Shown here piece after piece: positions 7,778-15,744 of a stretch of DNA of 21,581 nt. The number at the start of each line of letters is the position of its first letter. Positions within the stretch are counted from its first letter, which is position 1. Source of the DNA: CAZRHH01 sp964599885 (GTDB taxonomy: Bacteria > Chloroflexota > Dehalococcoidia > DSTF01 > JACRBR01); contig CAZRHH010000052.1 of the NCBI GenBank assembly GCA_964599885.1, positions 1-21,581 on the forward strand, read 5' to 3'. The position numbers were made by a program, and so were the translations under genes. The notes below the pieces were generated by a model that was given only the letters and a program-made list of their open reading frames with translations, did not search any database and was not told where the DNA came from.

Positions 7778-8889
7778 GCAAACGCCCGTTCGATGTCCGT
7801 TCGATGATCCGCGCCGACCTGCTCGAACTGCCCGGCTACACGCCGATCGAGCCGACGGATGTGCTCGCCGCGCGCTTCGGCATCCCTGTTAGCGATGTGT
7901 TGAAACTCGACGGCAACGAGAATCCGTACGGCCCCTCGCCGCGCGCGCTCGCCGCGATCGCCGCCGGCGACGCGTACCACATCTACCCAGATCCCGATCA
8001 GAGGGCCGCCCGTGAGGCGCTTGCATCGGACCTGGGCGTCGACGCGGCGCACATCGTCTGCGGCCTCGGCAGCGACGATCTGATCGACCTCATCCTACGC
8101 GCGATCATCACCCCCGGCGACGGCGTGATCGATTGTCCGCCGACGTTCGGCATGTATCCGTTCAGTACCGCCATCACCGGCGGCCGCGTGATGCAAGCGC
8201 CGCGTCTCGAAAACTTCGCGCTCGACATCGATGCGATCGAGAAGCTCGCGCCGTCCGCGCGCCTGATCTTCCTCGCGTCGCCAAACAACCCCACCGGCAA
8301 CCGCGTCACGAACGAAGAACTCCGCCGTATCCTCGCCACCGGCCTGCTCGTCGTACTCGACGAGGCCTACATCGAGTTCGCCGGGCTCGACCACTCGGCG
8401 GTCCCACTCGTCCGCGAGCACGAGAATCTCGTCGTGTTGCGCACGTTCAGCAAGTGGGCGGGACTCGCCGGGCTGCGCGCCGGCTACGGCGTCATGGCGC
8501 CTGCGCTCGCATCCGTGTTGATGACGATCAAGCAGCCCTACAACCTGAACGTCGCCGCCGGCATCGCCATGCTCGCGTCGCTTGAAGACAAGCCGCTGCT
8601 GCTCGAACGCGCCTGCAAGCTCGCCGGTGCCCGCAACGCGCTGGCCGCTATGCTCGACGATATCGCCTGGATCCAGACCTATCCGTCCGAAGCGAACTTC
8701 GTACTGTGCCGCCTCGATGGCGTCGACGCGGACGAAGTCAAGGAGCGGCTCGCTTCGCGCGGTATCTTCGTGCGATATTTCGACACGCCGGCGCTCCGCA
8801 ATCACCTCCGCATCAGCGCCGGCCTCGAAGAGCACAGCGCGCGCGTCGCCGAAGCCCTGCGCGAGATCGGAGCCGAACTTGGCCGCTGA
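7774..8889 (+). CDS. hisC: Histidinol-phosphate aminotransferase
   Basis: A 371-residue class I/II PLP aminotransferase that converts imidazole acetol-phosphate to histidinol-phosphate with glutamate as donor. It shows the HisC-type N-terminal block LDGNENPYGPSP (45-56), the loop SPNNPTG (169-175), DEAYIEF (196-202) with the PLP-binding Asp, and TFSKWAGLAGLRAGYG (224-239) in which Lys227 should form the Schiff base. Length is normal for HisC. The ATG at 7774 overlaps the hisD stop by four bases. HisC enzymes can also use aromatic substrates, but its place between hisD and hisB makes the histidine role clear. Confidence 0.95.
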   Translation: MSKRPFDVRSMIRADLLELPGYTPIEPTDVLAARFGIPVSDVLKLDGNENPYGPSPRALAAIAAGDAYHIYPDPDQRAAREALASDLGVDAAHIVCGLGSDDLIDLILRAIITPGDGVIDCPPTFGMYPFSTAITGGRVMQAPRLENFALDIDAIEKLAPSARLIFLASPNNPTGNRVTNEELRRILATGLLVVLDEAYIEFAGLDHSAVPLVREHENLVVLRTFSKWAGLAGLRAGYGVMAPALASVLMTIKQPYNLNVAAGIAMLASLEDKPLLLERACKLAGARNALAAMLDDIAWIQTYPSEANFVLCRLDGVDADEVKERLASRGIFVRYFDTPALRNHLRISAGLEEHSARVAEALREIGAELGR

Positions 8890-9484
8890 ACGCACCCGCA
8901 CCGCGAACGTCATCCGCGAGACGAAGGAGACGCGCGTCGAAGTGACGCTCGATCTCGACGGCGCCGGCCGCTCGTCGGCAAAGACCGGCATCGGTATGCT
9001 CGATCACCTCGTCGAGCAGATCGGCAAGCACGGGCTGTTCGACCTCACCGTCACCGCCACCGGTGACCTGCACGTCGATGAGCACCACACCGTCGAAGAC
9101 GTCGGCATCGCGCTCGGGCAGGCGTTCGACCGTGCGCTCGGCGAGCGCCGTGGCATCGTGCGCATGGCCGACGCGCTCGTGCCGCTCGACGAAGCGCTCG
9201 CGTCCGTCGCGATCGACATCAGCGGCCGCCCCTTCTGCGCGCTCGATGTTACCTGGACGCTCGATCGCATCGGCGAACTGCCGGCGTCGCTCGTCGAGCA
9301 TCTCCTCGGGTCGTTCGCCACCGAGGCGAAGCTGACGCTCCACGCGCGCGTCCTGAGGGGGGATAACGACCACCACCGCGCCGAGGCCATCTGCAAAGCG
9401 CTCGGCCGGGCGCTGGCCGCCGCCACCCGCATCGAACCGCGCCTCGGCGGCGAAGCGCCCAGCACGAAGGGGAGCATCGGGTAG
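8879..9484 (+). CDS. hisB: Imidazoleglycerol-phosphate dehydratase
   Basis: A 201-residue single-domain dehydratase that makes imidazole acetol-phosphate. Metal-binding blocks are GMLDHLVEQIGKHGLFDL (39-56), EHHTVEDVG (68-76) and NDHHRAEAICKALGRAL (163-179), the two-histidine motifs that bind manganese. There is no fused phosphatase domain, unlike the bifunctional HisB of E. coli. No ATG or GTG fits; the TTG at 8879, with GGAG (8869-8872) six bases upstream, gives a normal-length protein. This start lies inside hisC, giving an 11-base overlap. The longer frame opening at 8582 is hisC read in another phase. Confidence 0.93.
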   Translation: MAAERTRTANVIRETKETRVEVTLDLDGAGRSSAKTGIGMLDHLVEQIGKHGLFDLTVTATGDLHVDEHHTVEDVGIALGQAFDRALGERRGIVRMADALVPLDEALASVAIDISGRPFCALDVTWTLDRIGELPASLVEHLLGSFATEAKLTLHARVLRGDNDHHRAEAICKALGRALAAATRIEPRLGGEAPSTKGSIG

Positions 9485-9496
9485 AGCAGAGGTTCC

Positions 9497-10375
9497 GTGA
9501 AGCAGCTGCTTCCTTCTGGCGTCGAGGACGTGTTGCGCGCCGTATGGCCACATGCCGAGCTAGCCGAACTGCGTGCGGAGAAGATCTCGCATCGACGCAA
9601 CGCTGATCACTGGCGTGTGCAGCACACTAACGAATCGGTGATCGTCCGCTCAACGATGCGCGAAGACTCCGCAAGGCGAATCATCGCCGCTTTGACGGCG
9701 CTCCAGGACGAACCTTACGCACCGGCACTCAGAGCATCGACAAGTCGCGACGACGGAACATTTCTGATCGCCATGGAGGATCTCGGAGACGCGGCGCCGA
9801 CTGTCCACGACATGCAATCGAAACTTGCCGAATTCGTCGGAATCATCAGGGCCCTTCACAACAACTCCGCCTTTCATGAGAGCGTAGATGAGGTCGGGCG
9901 GAATGCCGGTGAGGACTCGTCACTCGCATGGGCGGAGGAAGAGTGGGCGATGCTGCGAGAGATCGCGCCAAGCGACGAGCGGCTCCTACGTGCGACCGAA
10001 TGGATGGACATCGCACGCGCGAACGTGGCGCACGCCGGGGACGCGCGTGAACTGCTCGTCTACGGCCACGGAGATCTCCACAACGCCAACTGGCGGCTGA
10101 CTTCTCGCGGTCCTGCCCTCATCGATTGGGAGGAGATCCGACGCTGGCCATTAGCCTCCGAGCTGGCTGACTTCATCGTGTTTGGCCAGGTCGATCCAGC
10201 CGAAGTGATTCGCTTGTACGGGGTGCCGTCAGCGTATGGCGAGTGCGTCCGCCGAGAAGCCGCCGCCTGCGCGTTGAGCTTCTATTTGTACTGGCTTCGG
10301 ACCATGCTGGACGGGAGCGATACGCGCCCATCCTCGTTCGAGCACGTTCGGTTGGCGTGTGAGAGACTCTTCTGA
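9497..10375 (+). CDS. APH/choline-kinase-family phosphotransferase
   Basis: A 292-residue kinase-like protein of the aminoglycoside phosphotransferase superfamily. It shows the catalytic loop YGHGDLHNANW (189-199), with Asp193 as the probable catalytic base and Asn198 as magnesium ligand, and LIDWEE (208-213), whose Asp210 matches the second metal-binding Asp. MEDLGDA (93-99) resembles the hinge region. The N-lobe ATP-binding lysine is not obvious. Substrate cannot be assigned: the family includes antibiotic, choline, homoserine and sugar kinases. The GTG at 9497 follows hisB by 12 bases with AGAGG just upstream, so it may be cotranscribed with the his operon. Its codon use looks less GC-biased than the his genes, suggesting a later addition; that is by eye. 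Confidence 0.82.
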   Translation: MKQLLPSGVEDVLRAVWPHAELAELRAEKISHRRNADHWRVQHTNESVIVRSTMREDSARRIIAALTALQDEPYAPALRASTSRDDGTFLIAMEDLGDAAPTVHDMQSKLAEFVGIIRALHNNSAFHESVDEVGRNAGEDSSLAWAEEEWAMLREIAPSDERLLRATEWMDIARANVAHAGDARELLVYGHGDLHNANWRLTSRGPALIDWEEIRRWPLASELADFIVFGQVDPAEVIRLYGVPSAYGECVRREAAACALSFYLYWLRTMLDGSDTRPSSFEHVRLACERLF

Positions 10376-10426
10376 GCGGCTAGGTCAACTCGCTGTCAGA
10401 TCTGCGAAAAGCGCATCGCCAAACCG

Positions 10427-10455
10427 TTGACAGTTCGCCGATCCCAGCCGATACT
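10427..10455 (+). promoter_or_regulatory. Strong sigma70-like promoter for the diiron-protein gene
   Basis: A perfect TTGACA (10427-10432), exactly 17 bases, then GATACT (10450-10455, 4/6). The predicted start near 10462 gives a leader of about 40 bases ending in the GAGAGGAG ribosome binding site (10486-10493). The 125-base gap 10376-10500 thus separates this gene from the upstream operon. Confidence 0.65.
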
Positions 10456-10500
10456 ACTAAGCGAACGCTAAGGCTAACATCCGCCGAGAGGAGCCGCGCC

Positions 10501-11592
10501 ATGGCAGTGGATACCGACACGATCCAAATGCTCCACAAGGAGCCCGACATCACCGCAGGCGTCGACCTGAGCTGGATGGATCAGACCGGCGAGCGCGGGA
10601 TCTCCGCAAAGCCCGGTCGCCGCGGCCTCACGCTCGAAGAGATCAACAAGGGCTCCTACGGCAACCCGCCGCAGTTCAGCGAGAACATGACGATGGCGCC
10701 TCGCGGTGCGGCAGCGCGCCCGGGCGTGCCACGCATCGGCTATCACGTGCGCGGCAAGTCCGACATCTGGTCCGAAAATGCGGCGATGCTCTACGAAGAA
10801 GCGGTGCAGCGCCAGTGGAGCTCCGCGACGGACATCCCCTGGGACGAACTGACGCAACTCCCCGACGACGTGGAGCGCGCGTACAGCCAGTTCTGCACGT
10901 TCCTCACCGAAGTCGAGTTCATCGCCGGCGACACGCCGAGCCAGTGGCTGCCGCAGATCAGCAACGACCACTACGAAGTCAAGATGTTCCTCGCGTCCCA
11001 GATCATGGACGAAGCGCGCCACCTCGACGTCTTCCGCAAGCGCGCGCTCGCCAACGGTGGCGGCCTCATGCAGTCGAGCGGCAACGCCGGCCTGCGCGTG
11101 ATCATCGAATCCAAAGACTTCACCGAGATGTCGACGATCATGCACGTCCAGGGCGAAGGCCTCGTGCAGTCGATCTTCCGGATGGGCGAGTACATCGCCA
11201 ACAACGACGCGGAGAAGCGCATCTTCCGCCTCTCCGCGCAAGACGAGTCGCGCCACGTCGCGTTCGGAGTCATGCACCTCAAGTACATCCTCGAAACTGA
11301 GCCCGAGCGGCGCGAAGAGATCCATAGCTACCTCGAGAAGGCCGAACCGATCATCGGCGCCGGTGCTGGCACGGCGCCCGTCGCGGGCGGCTCGCCCGTC
11401 TTCGGCAGTTCGCTCGCGGTGCTCTTCGGCCACACGCTCGGTAGCCAGGAAGAGGGCGGCAAGATGGCGCTCGCGGCCTTCCGCCGCCAGCTCAACGAGT
11501 ACATGCACCGCCTCGAAGTCGCCGGCATGGGCGAGCGCCGCTACCGCCTGCCGGCCCAAATCCAGGCCATCCTCGACCCGCCCAAGAACTGA
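10501..11592 (+). CDS. Ferritin-like diiron-carboxylate protein (putative oxygenase)
   Basis: A 363-residue protein with the ligand pattern of four-helix-bundle diiron enzymes: Glu139 in TEVEF (136-140), ExxH at Glu171/His174 (MDEARHLDVF), Glu219 in VQGEG, and a second ExxH at Glu249/His252 (QDESRHVAFG). The first 80 residues lack a recognisable domain and probably form an arm. This pattern is shared by ribonucleotide reductase R2, bacterial multicomponent monooxygenases, AurF-type N-oxygenases and acyl-ACP desaturases. I cannot choose between them; there is no R1 subunit or reductase gene nearby. No signal peptide is seen, so it should be cytoplasmic. The start has an excellent ribosome binding site (AGGAG, seven-base spacing) and a dedicated promoter upstream, implying separate and possibly high expression. 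Confidence 0.8.
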   Translation: MAVDTDTIQMLHKEPDITAGVDLSWMDQTGERGISAKPGRRGLTLEEINKGSYGNPPQFSENMTMAPRGAAARPGVPRIGYHVRGKSDIWSENAAMLYEEAVQRQWSSATDIPWDELTQLPDDVERAYSQFCTFLTEVEFIAGDTPSQWLPQISNDHYEVKMFLASQIMDEARHLDVFRKRALANGGGLMQSSGNAGLRVIIESKDFTEMSTIMHVQGEGLVQSIFRMGEYIANNDAEKRIFRLSAQDESRHVAFGVMHLKYILETEPERREEIHSYLEKAEPIIGAGAGTAPVAGGSPVFGSSLAVLFGHTLGSQEEGGKMALAAFRRQLNEYMHRLEVAGMGERRYRLPAQIQAILDPPKN

Positions 11593-11622
11593 GCCGAATT
11601 CAATACTAATTGCAGCCATTCG

Positions 11623-12195
11623 TCATGTATGGGTCGAAAGGGAATCGATACCGACGATCGACGACCACTCTCGTAGGGACAGGTCTTCAGACCTGTCCGC
11701 TCGCGCGTGCCTACGCGAACCGTCCCGGTCGCGTTGCGCGTCGTAGCGGCGGAGCTTCAGCTCCGCGAACGAGCGTCCACCTACACCCGCAAGCTCACCC
11801 GGCCACTCGTGACACGGCAACAACTCCCGCAGCCGGACCACGTTGTCCGCGCCGAGGATCACTTCGCAATCCAGATTCGCCTCATCGATCTGCCGGATGA
11901 ACTCCCGGCATCGGCCGCACGGCGGCAGGATCTTGCGCGCTCCCTGATCGTCCTTCCATACCGCCACGATGCGTTCGATGCGCGTTTCGCCGGCCGTCAC
12001 CATCGCCGCGATCGCACTGTGCTCGGCACAGAACCCCGTGCCGGATGGCGTGTCGATACAGACGCCGAGATACACGATCCCGCGCGAGGTGCGGAGCGCG
12101 CATCCGACATCACCGAACAGCCGCTTGCCAGCGCGTTTCGGGCGTACAACACCGGCCGCCTGCGCGATCAGCCCCTCGACGTCGTCGTGTGTCAT
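11623..12195 (-). CDS. cdd: Cytidine deaminase-like protein with repeat-derived C-terminal tail
   Basis: A 190-residue zinc deaminase of the CDA family, which converts cytidine/deoxycytidine to uridine forms in pyrimidine salvage. The zinc site is visible as CAEH (56-59, with Glu58 as proton shuttle) and PCGRCR (92-97). The catalytic domain ends near residue 135, the usual length of a bacterial CDA. The remaining 50 or so residues are rich in Arg, Asp and Ser and are encoded by sequence holding two perfect hairpin repeats (11677-11698 and 11749-11766), so this tail is probably an accident of repeat insertion. The start ATG at 12195 overlaps the purS stop by one base (TGATG); a longer frame reaches 12276 but would run into purS. 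Blasticidin-type deaminase is an alternative within the same family. Confidence 0.85.
   Translation of the reverse strand: MTHDDVEGLIAQAAGVVRPKRAGKRLFGDVGCALRTSRGIVYLGVCIDTPSGTGFCAEHSAIAAMVTAGETRIERIVAVWKDDQGARKILPPCGRCREFIRQIDEANLDCEVILGADNVVRLRELLPCHEWPGELAGVGGRSFAELKLRRYDAQRDRDGSRRHARADRSEDLSLREWSSIVGIDSLSTHT
11677..11698. repeat. REP-like palindrome A with TTCA loop
   Basis: GGACAGGTCT (11677-11686), then TC, then AGACCTGTCC (11689-11698): a perfect ten-base inverted repeat. It is preceded by TCGTAG, as is the second palindrome at 11749, and both share a CTTCAG centre. It lies inside the 3' part of the cytidine deaminase frame (residues about 166-173). Confidence 0.9.
11749..11766. repeat. 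REP-like palindrome B with TTCA loop
   Basis: GCGGAGCT (11749-11756), then TC, then AGCTCCGC (11759-11766): a perfect eight-base inverted repeat, preceded by TCGTAG at 11741. Stem bases differ from palindrome A, but the loop and leading hexamer are the same, which points to one repeat family with variable stems. It encodes residues about 144-149 of the deaminase frame. Confidence 0.9.
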
Positions 12196-12461
12196 CACTG
12201 CGACGCGCGAACCGGCGCTTCCTCGATCTCGAACCGGAAGTCCTCGATCACCGGATTCGCCAGCAGCTTCCTGCACATCTCCGCGACCTGCGCGTCGGCT
12301 GCAGCAAGATCGGCCGCATCGACGTGGACCTCCATGTACTTGCCCGCGCGCACCGAATCGACGCCCGTGAAGCCCAGCGAGTGCAGCGCCCCGCGTATCG
12401 TCAACCCTTGCGGGTCGTTGACAACCGGCTTCAAAGTCACGTACACGCGTGCGAGGAACAT
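12195..12461 (-). CDS. purS: Phosphoribosylformylglycinamidine synthase subunit PurS
   Basis: An 88-residue small subunit of the three-part FGAM synthase (PurS-PurL-PurQ), which dimerises and bridges the glutaminase PurQ to PurL. Recognisable features are the N-terminal strand FLARVYVTLKPVVNDPQG (positions 2-19), the segment LGFTGVDSVRAGKYMEV in the middle, and the late CRKLLANPVIEDFRFEIEE, all typical of PurS. The ATG at 12461 gives normal length. An upstream in-frame TTG at 12497, one base beyond the stop of the preceding gene, would add 12 residues and cannot be excluded. purL and purQ, its obligatory partners, are not in this window. Its stop overlaps the deaminase start. Confidence 0.88.
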   Translation of the reverse strand: MFLARVYVTLKPVVNDPQGLTIRGALHSLGFTGVDSVRAGKYMEVHVDAADLAAADAQVAEMCRKLLANPVIEDFRFEIEEAPVRASQ

Positions 12462-12498
12462 CGTCCGCAGCATCGCGGACAAGCCAGCGTCGGTCAAG

Positions 12499-13926
12499 CT
12501 AAGCGGGCGTTAACGCCGTTTCAGGCACCGCATCGGGCGAAAGCGTCAGCAGTTCATCGTACTGATCGCGACTCCCGTCGTACGTGTCCATTGAACGCGT
12601 GCGCAGCGCCAACGCCGTCGAGACGGAAGCGAACAGCAACGCAAACCCGACCCGCCCGGTCCACAGAATCTCCTCCAGCCCCGACGGGCGGGCCGGCGAC
12701 CAGATCGGCGCGACCAACAGCGTCTTCCGGATCGGACTCAGTACCATTGCGAACAGCACGACCCACGCGATCCCCGCGATGAACCACCACGACGGCGCCG
12801 CACCCGACTCGAACGCCCGCCACGCCAGCATCGCCACGCCCACAAACGCCGGCAACAACAAGAACAAGTGATCGCCCTCGGCAAGCGGTCCGTACGTCAT
12901 CCCGAGCGCCAACACGAACCCAGACTCGGTCAGCACGCGCGCCCCGGTGCGATCGTTGCGGTTCATCGCGCGCGGCGGCAGCGCGATCAGGAACGCGGCC
13001 ACTAACGTCAGGACAAGAAGCGCAGTGCTCACGTGGAGGAGCGCTTGGCTATCGATCCACGGCGTTGAGTATGCATTGGTCGTGAACAGCCACAGCACGA
13101 GCGCGTGCAGACTATGTGAGTCCGGTTGCACCGTCGACACCGCGGAGCCGTAGTCGCGGCTGATGCGAATCCAGCCTTCAACTGCATCGAACCCGTTCAC
13201 AAACGTTCGCGCGAACGACAGCGCGAGCAGGCCAGCGGTAACTGCCGACGTTGTGAGCGCCGCCTTCCACTCCCGGCGCCACAGCAGGTACAGCACCAGC
13301 ACGCCCAGAAACGGCTTCACGACGATCATCGCCGCCCACGGCAACGCCGCCCCGCGCTCGTGTCCGCGCACGAACAGTGCCAGGCCGCCGACCAGCAGCA
13401 GCAGCAACGGAAAGTTCACCTGCCCGTGATAGAAATCGCTATGCGCCGGGTACGAGGCCGCTACGATGCCCGTTGCAAGCAGTACCCACGGCCACGCCAG
13501 CTTCATGCCGAACGCTCGCAGCAGCAGCGGAACCGCCGCCAGCAGACAGGCGAACTGGATCAGCAGCCACCCGTAGCGCGCGACGTCCTCGCCGGCGTAG
13601 TGCAGTGGGATGAGCGCTTCCGCGAACGCCGGCGGGTAGCCATAGTAGCCGCGGATCGTCTCCAGCCGGCCCTCTTCAAAATAGGGGTTGTCGCCGTTCG
13701 CAATGTCGCCGGCGGCCTGGTAGTAGACCCCGAAGTCTGTCGACGCCGTATTCCAGTACGGATTGTCCCGTACCGAATCGAGCGCCCCGCCGAAGCTCAC
13801 GAGAATCAGCAGAATGCCGAGTGTCGCAGCGATGCGGGCTGTGTAGCGATGCGCGAGGATGATGCGCAGCGGCATCTGCCACGCATCCGGGCGCAGCGCG
13901 GCGCCGTCCACCGTTAGTTGAGCCAT
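12499..13926 (-). CDS. GT87-like (DUF2029) multi-span membrane glycosyltransferase
   Basis: A 475-residue integral membrane protein with about ten to twelve hydrophobic spans from residue 30 onward. The first periplasmic loop holds TDFGVYYQAA (63-72), with Asp64 in the position of the catalytic aspartate of GT-C mannosyltransferases such as PimE, then YYGYPPA (94-100), a hallmark of GT87/DUF2029. Such enzymes use polyprenyl-phosphate sugars to glycosylate lipids or polymers outside the membrane. The ATG at 13926 is preceded by AAGGGA at about six bases and is preferred to the in-frame start at 13974, which adds a basic stretch with no family match. It sits between purC and purS with no metabolic tie to either, and is probably a passenger in the minus-strand cluster. 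Confidence 0.78.
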   Translation of the reverse strand: MAQLTVDGAALRPDAWQMPLRIILAHRYTARIAATLGILLILVSFGGALDSVRDNPYWNTASTDFGVYYQAAGDIANGDNPYFEEGRLETIRGYYGYPPAFAEALIPLHYAGEDVARYGWLLIQFACLLAAVPLLLRAFGMKLAWPWVLLATGIVAASYPAHSDFYHGQVNFPLLLLLVGGLALFVRGHERGAALPWAAMIVVKPFLGVLVLYLLWRREWKAALTTSAVTAGLLALSFARTFVNGFDAVEGWIRISRDYGSAVSTVQPDSHSLHALVLWLFTTNAYSTPWIDSQALLHVSTALLVLTLVAAFLIALPPRAMNRNDRTGARVLTESGFVLALGMTYGPLAEGDHLFLLLPAFVGVAMLAWRAFESGAAPSWWFIAGIAWVVLFAMVLSPIRKTLLVAPIWSPARPSGLEEILWTGRVGFALLFASVSTALALRTRSMDTYDGSRDQYDELLTLSPDAVPETALTPA

Positions 13927-14074
13927 CGGAGATCCCTTCCCACGACCGAACCGCGGTACCAGGATCATGCCCATCCGTTGTCGAGACGAGGCTAATTGAC
14001 GGTCGACGGAGGGGGGATTTGCCGCTTGTCGGCTGACCCGTCAAGTACGGATCACGCGCGCGGAGCCATAAGCG

Positions 14075-14098
14075 ACCAGCGACTCACCACCAGCGACT
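14075..14098. repeat. Ten-base direct repeat at the purC 3' end
   Basis: ACCAGCGACT occurs at 14075-14084 and 14089-14098, a period of 14 bases, with a degenerate third copy ahead. The second copy overlaps the purC stop codon (14097-14099). The gap 13927-14096 otherwise holds no gene; an inverted TTGACGG/CCGTCAA pair (13996-14002 and 14038-14044) is noted but not convincing. Confidence 0.7.
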
Positions 14099-14981
14099 AC
14101 ACTATCGACTCACCCGTCAGCAGCCGGTACGCGTCCTTGTACCGCGCCGCCGTACCTTCGACGACATCCGCCGGCAGCTCCGGCGCCGGTGGCTCCTTGT
14201 TCCAGCCGGAGTTCGCGAGCCAGTCGCGGACGTACTGTTTGTCGAAGCTCGGCTGCGGCCCGCCCGACTTGTACGCGTCGACTGCCCAGAACCGGCTCGA
14301 ATCCGGCGTCAGGATCTCGTCGATCACGTGCAGCTCGCCGTCGATATAGCCGAACTCAAACTTCGTGTCCGCGATGATGATGCCGCGGCTGCGCGCGTAC
14401 TCCGCCGCGAACGCGTACAGCGACAGACTGCGCAGCCGCAGCACCTGCGTCGCTTCCGGCCCCACCTCCTGCATCAGATCAGAGAGCGTCATCGGCTCGT
14501 CATGGCCCTCTTCAGCCTTCGTCGTGGGCGTGAACATCGGCTCCGGTAGTTGCTCGCTCTCACCGATGCCCTTCGGCATGTTGATGCCGTTTATCGTCCC
14601 GTATTTCTGGTACTCCGCCCACGCCGATCCCGAAACGTATCCGCGCACGATGCACTCCACATCAACGCGTTCCGCCTTCCGCGCGATCGTCGTTCGTCCG
14701 ACAAGCTCCGGCGGCAGTTCGAACGGCAGCTCGTCCGCCGCCGTCCCGTCCGCCAGCCGGATGAAGTGATTCGGCACGACATCCGCCGTGCGTTTGAACC
14801 ACCACGCCGACATCTGGCTCAGCACCGCGCCCTTGTCCGGAATAACCGTCGGCAGCACCATGTCGAAGGCCGAGATGCGATCTGTCGCGACGATCAGCAT
14901 GCGGTCGCCGAGATCGTATGTGTCACGCACCTTGCCGCGGTACGTCCGGTTCGGCAGCGGCGAATCAAGCAGCAGCGACAT
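14097..14981 (-). CDS. purC: SAICAR synthetase (phosphoribosylaminoimidazole-succinocarboxamide synthase)
   Basis: A 294-residue enzyme joining aspartate to CAIR with ATP to give SAICAR. Family blocks are RGKVRDTYDLGD (15-26), the nucleotide site TDRISAFDMV (33-42), IVRGYVSGSAWAEY (111-124), IIADTKFEFG (202-211) and DEILTPDSSRFW (221-232). The length matches the longer, roughly 300-residue PurC type rather than the 240-residue E. coli type. The ATG at 14981 lies 17 bases inside the preceding membrane-protein gene, so translation is likely coupled. The substrate-forming enzyme PurE is encoded upstream in the same cluster and the next enzyme, PurB, too. Confidence 0.95.
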   Translation of the reverse strand: MSLLLDSPLPNRTYRGKVRDTYDLGDRMLIVATDRISAFDMVLPTVIPDKGAVLSQMSAWWFKRTADVVPNHFIRLADGTAADELPFELPPELVGRTTIARKAERVDVECIVRGYVSGSAWAEYQKYGTINGINMPKGIGESEQLPEPMFTPTTKAEEGHDEPMTLSDLMQEVGPEATQVLRLRSLSLYAFAAEYARSRGIIIADTKFEFGYIDGELHVIDEILTPDSSRFWAVDAYKSGGPQPSFDKQYVRDWLANSGWNKEPPAPELPADVVEGTAARYKDAYRLLTGESIV

Positions 14982-15744
14982 CGCTCTTCACTCTCGCTTT
15001 CAGGTCGTAGTATAGCAGTGTGTGCGTAGCAATACTGAACGGCAAGACGAGCGCCGAAACGAGCGGTACCACTGACGCTTCCACCCACACGGGACCCAGT
15101 CTCGCCGATTGGGCGATGAGCACAGTGGGGATCAGTACGGCCGCCGCGCCCAGCAACACGCCGAGTGTGCGCCACCACGAGTCCCGCACGATGTCAGCGC
15201 TCGCATCAAACGCGGGCCAGTGCCGCTTGCCCTCGATCACGGTCGCTTCGAGGAAGAATGTCCAGCGTATGACCAGGTAGATTGGCAGCACTGCCGGCAC
15301 GATCAGCCACCAGTCGCGCCGGCCGTCGATCGTCGCCTCGGGCTTGAAGAGCCACCAGATGCCGAGGAACGGAAACGCCAGAAATGACGCGAGGAACAGC
15401 AACACCACCATCATGTTGCCGCCGAGAACCGCGGTGAAGAACGCGAACCCGGCGTCAATCGACTCGCCTGGATCGGGCGGTGTTCCGTTCGCGATACGAT
15501 CGATCGCGTGTATCAGCGCTGCGGCCGCAATGATCGTCACGATCAACACCGGAATCTGAAGCAGCACGAGCGCCGATTGCGCGCCATCCGATTCGGCGCG
15601 GCGACCGAGCACGATCAGCAGCATCTGCAACGGCGCCGTGATCAGCGCGATCAGCAGCAGCGCTCGAAAGTGCGCCGCGTACGTGCGATACGCCGTGCGG
15701 AGGATCTCGCCGAAGTCGCGCCGCCTGCGCAGATCAGCGCTCAA
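14965..15744 (-). CDS. Multi-span membrane protein between purB and purC
   Basis: A 259-residue integral membrane protein with about six hydrophobic segments: roughly 28-46, 63-82, 107-128, 145-163, 193-211 and 225-246. The N-terminal pattern DFGEILRTAYRTYAAHF followed by a long hydrophobic span is seen in YciC-like and related multi-span families of unknown function. I see no catalytic motif and assign no function. The start is the TTG at 15744, which forms a TTGA overlap with the purB stop; no better start is available in frame near there. The end overlaps purC by 17 bases. The tight packing means it is cotranslated with purine genes, but that does not show a purine role. Confidence 0.72.
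   Translation of the reverse strand: MSADLRRRRDFGEILRTAYRTYAAHFRALLLIALITAPLQMLLIVLGRRAESDGAQSALVLLQIPVLIVTIIAAAALIHAIDRIANGTPPDPGESIDAGFAFFTAVLGGNMMVVLLFLASFLAFPFLGIWWLFKPEATIDGRRDWWLIVPAVLPIYLVIRWTFFLEATVIEGKRHWPAFDASADIVRDSWWRTLGVLLGAAAVLIPTVLIAQSARLGPVWVEASVVPLVSALVLPFSIATHTLLYYDLKARVKSDVAAA

Noticed and set aside
13996..14044. TTGACGG/CCGTCAA inverted pair as back-to-back promoters
   Set aside because: Neither half has an acceptable -10 hexamer at 16-18 bases, and seven matching bases across a 35-base loop is weak.
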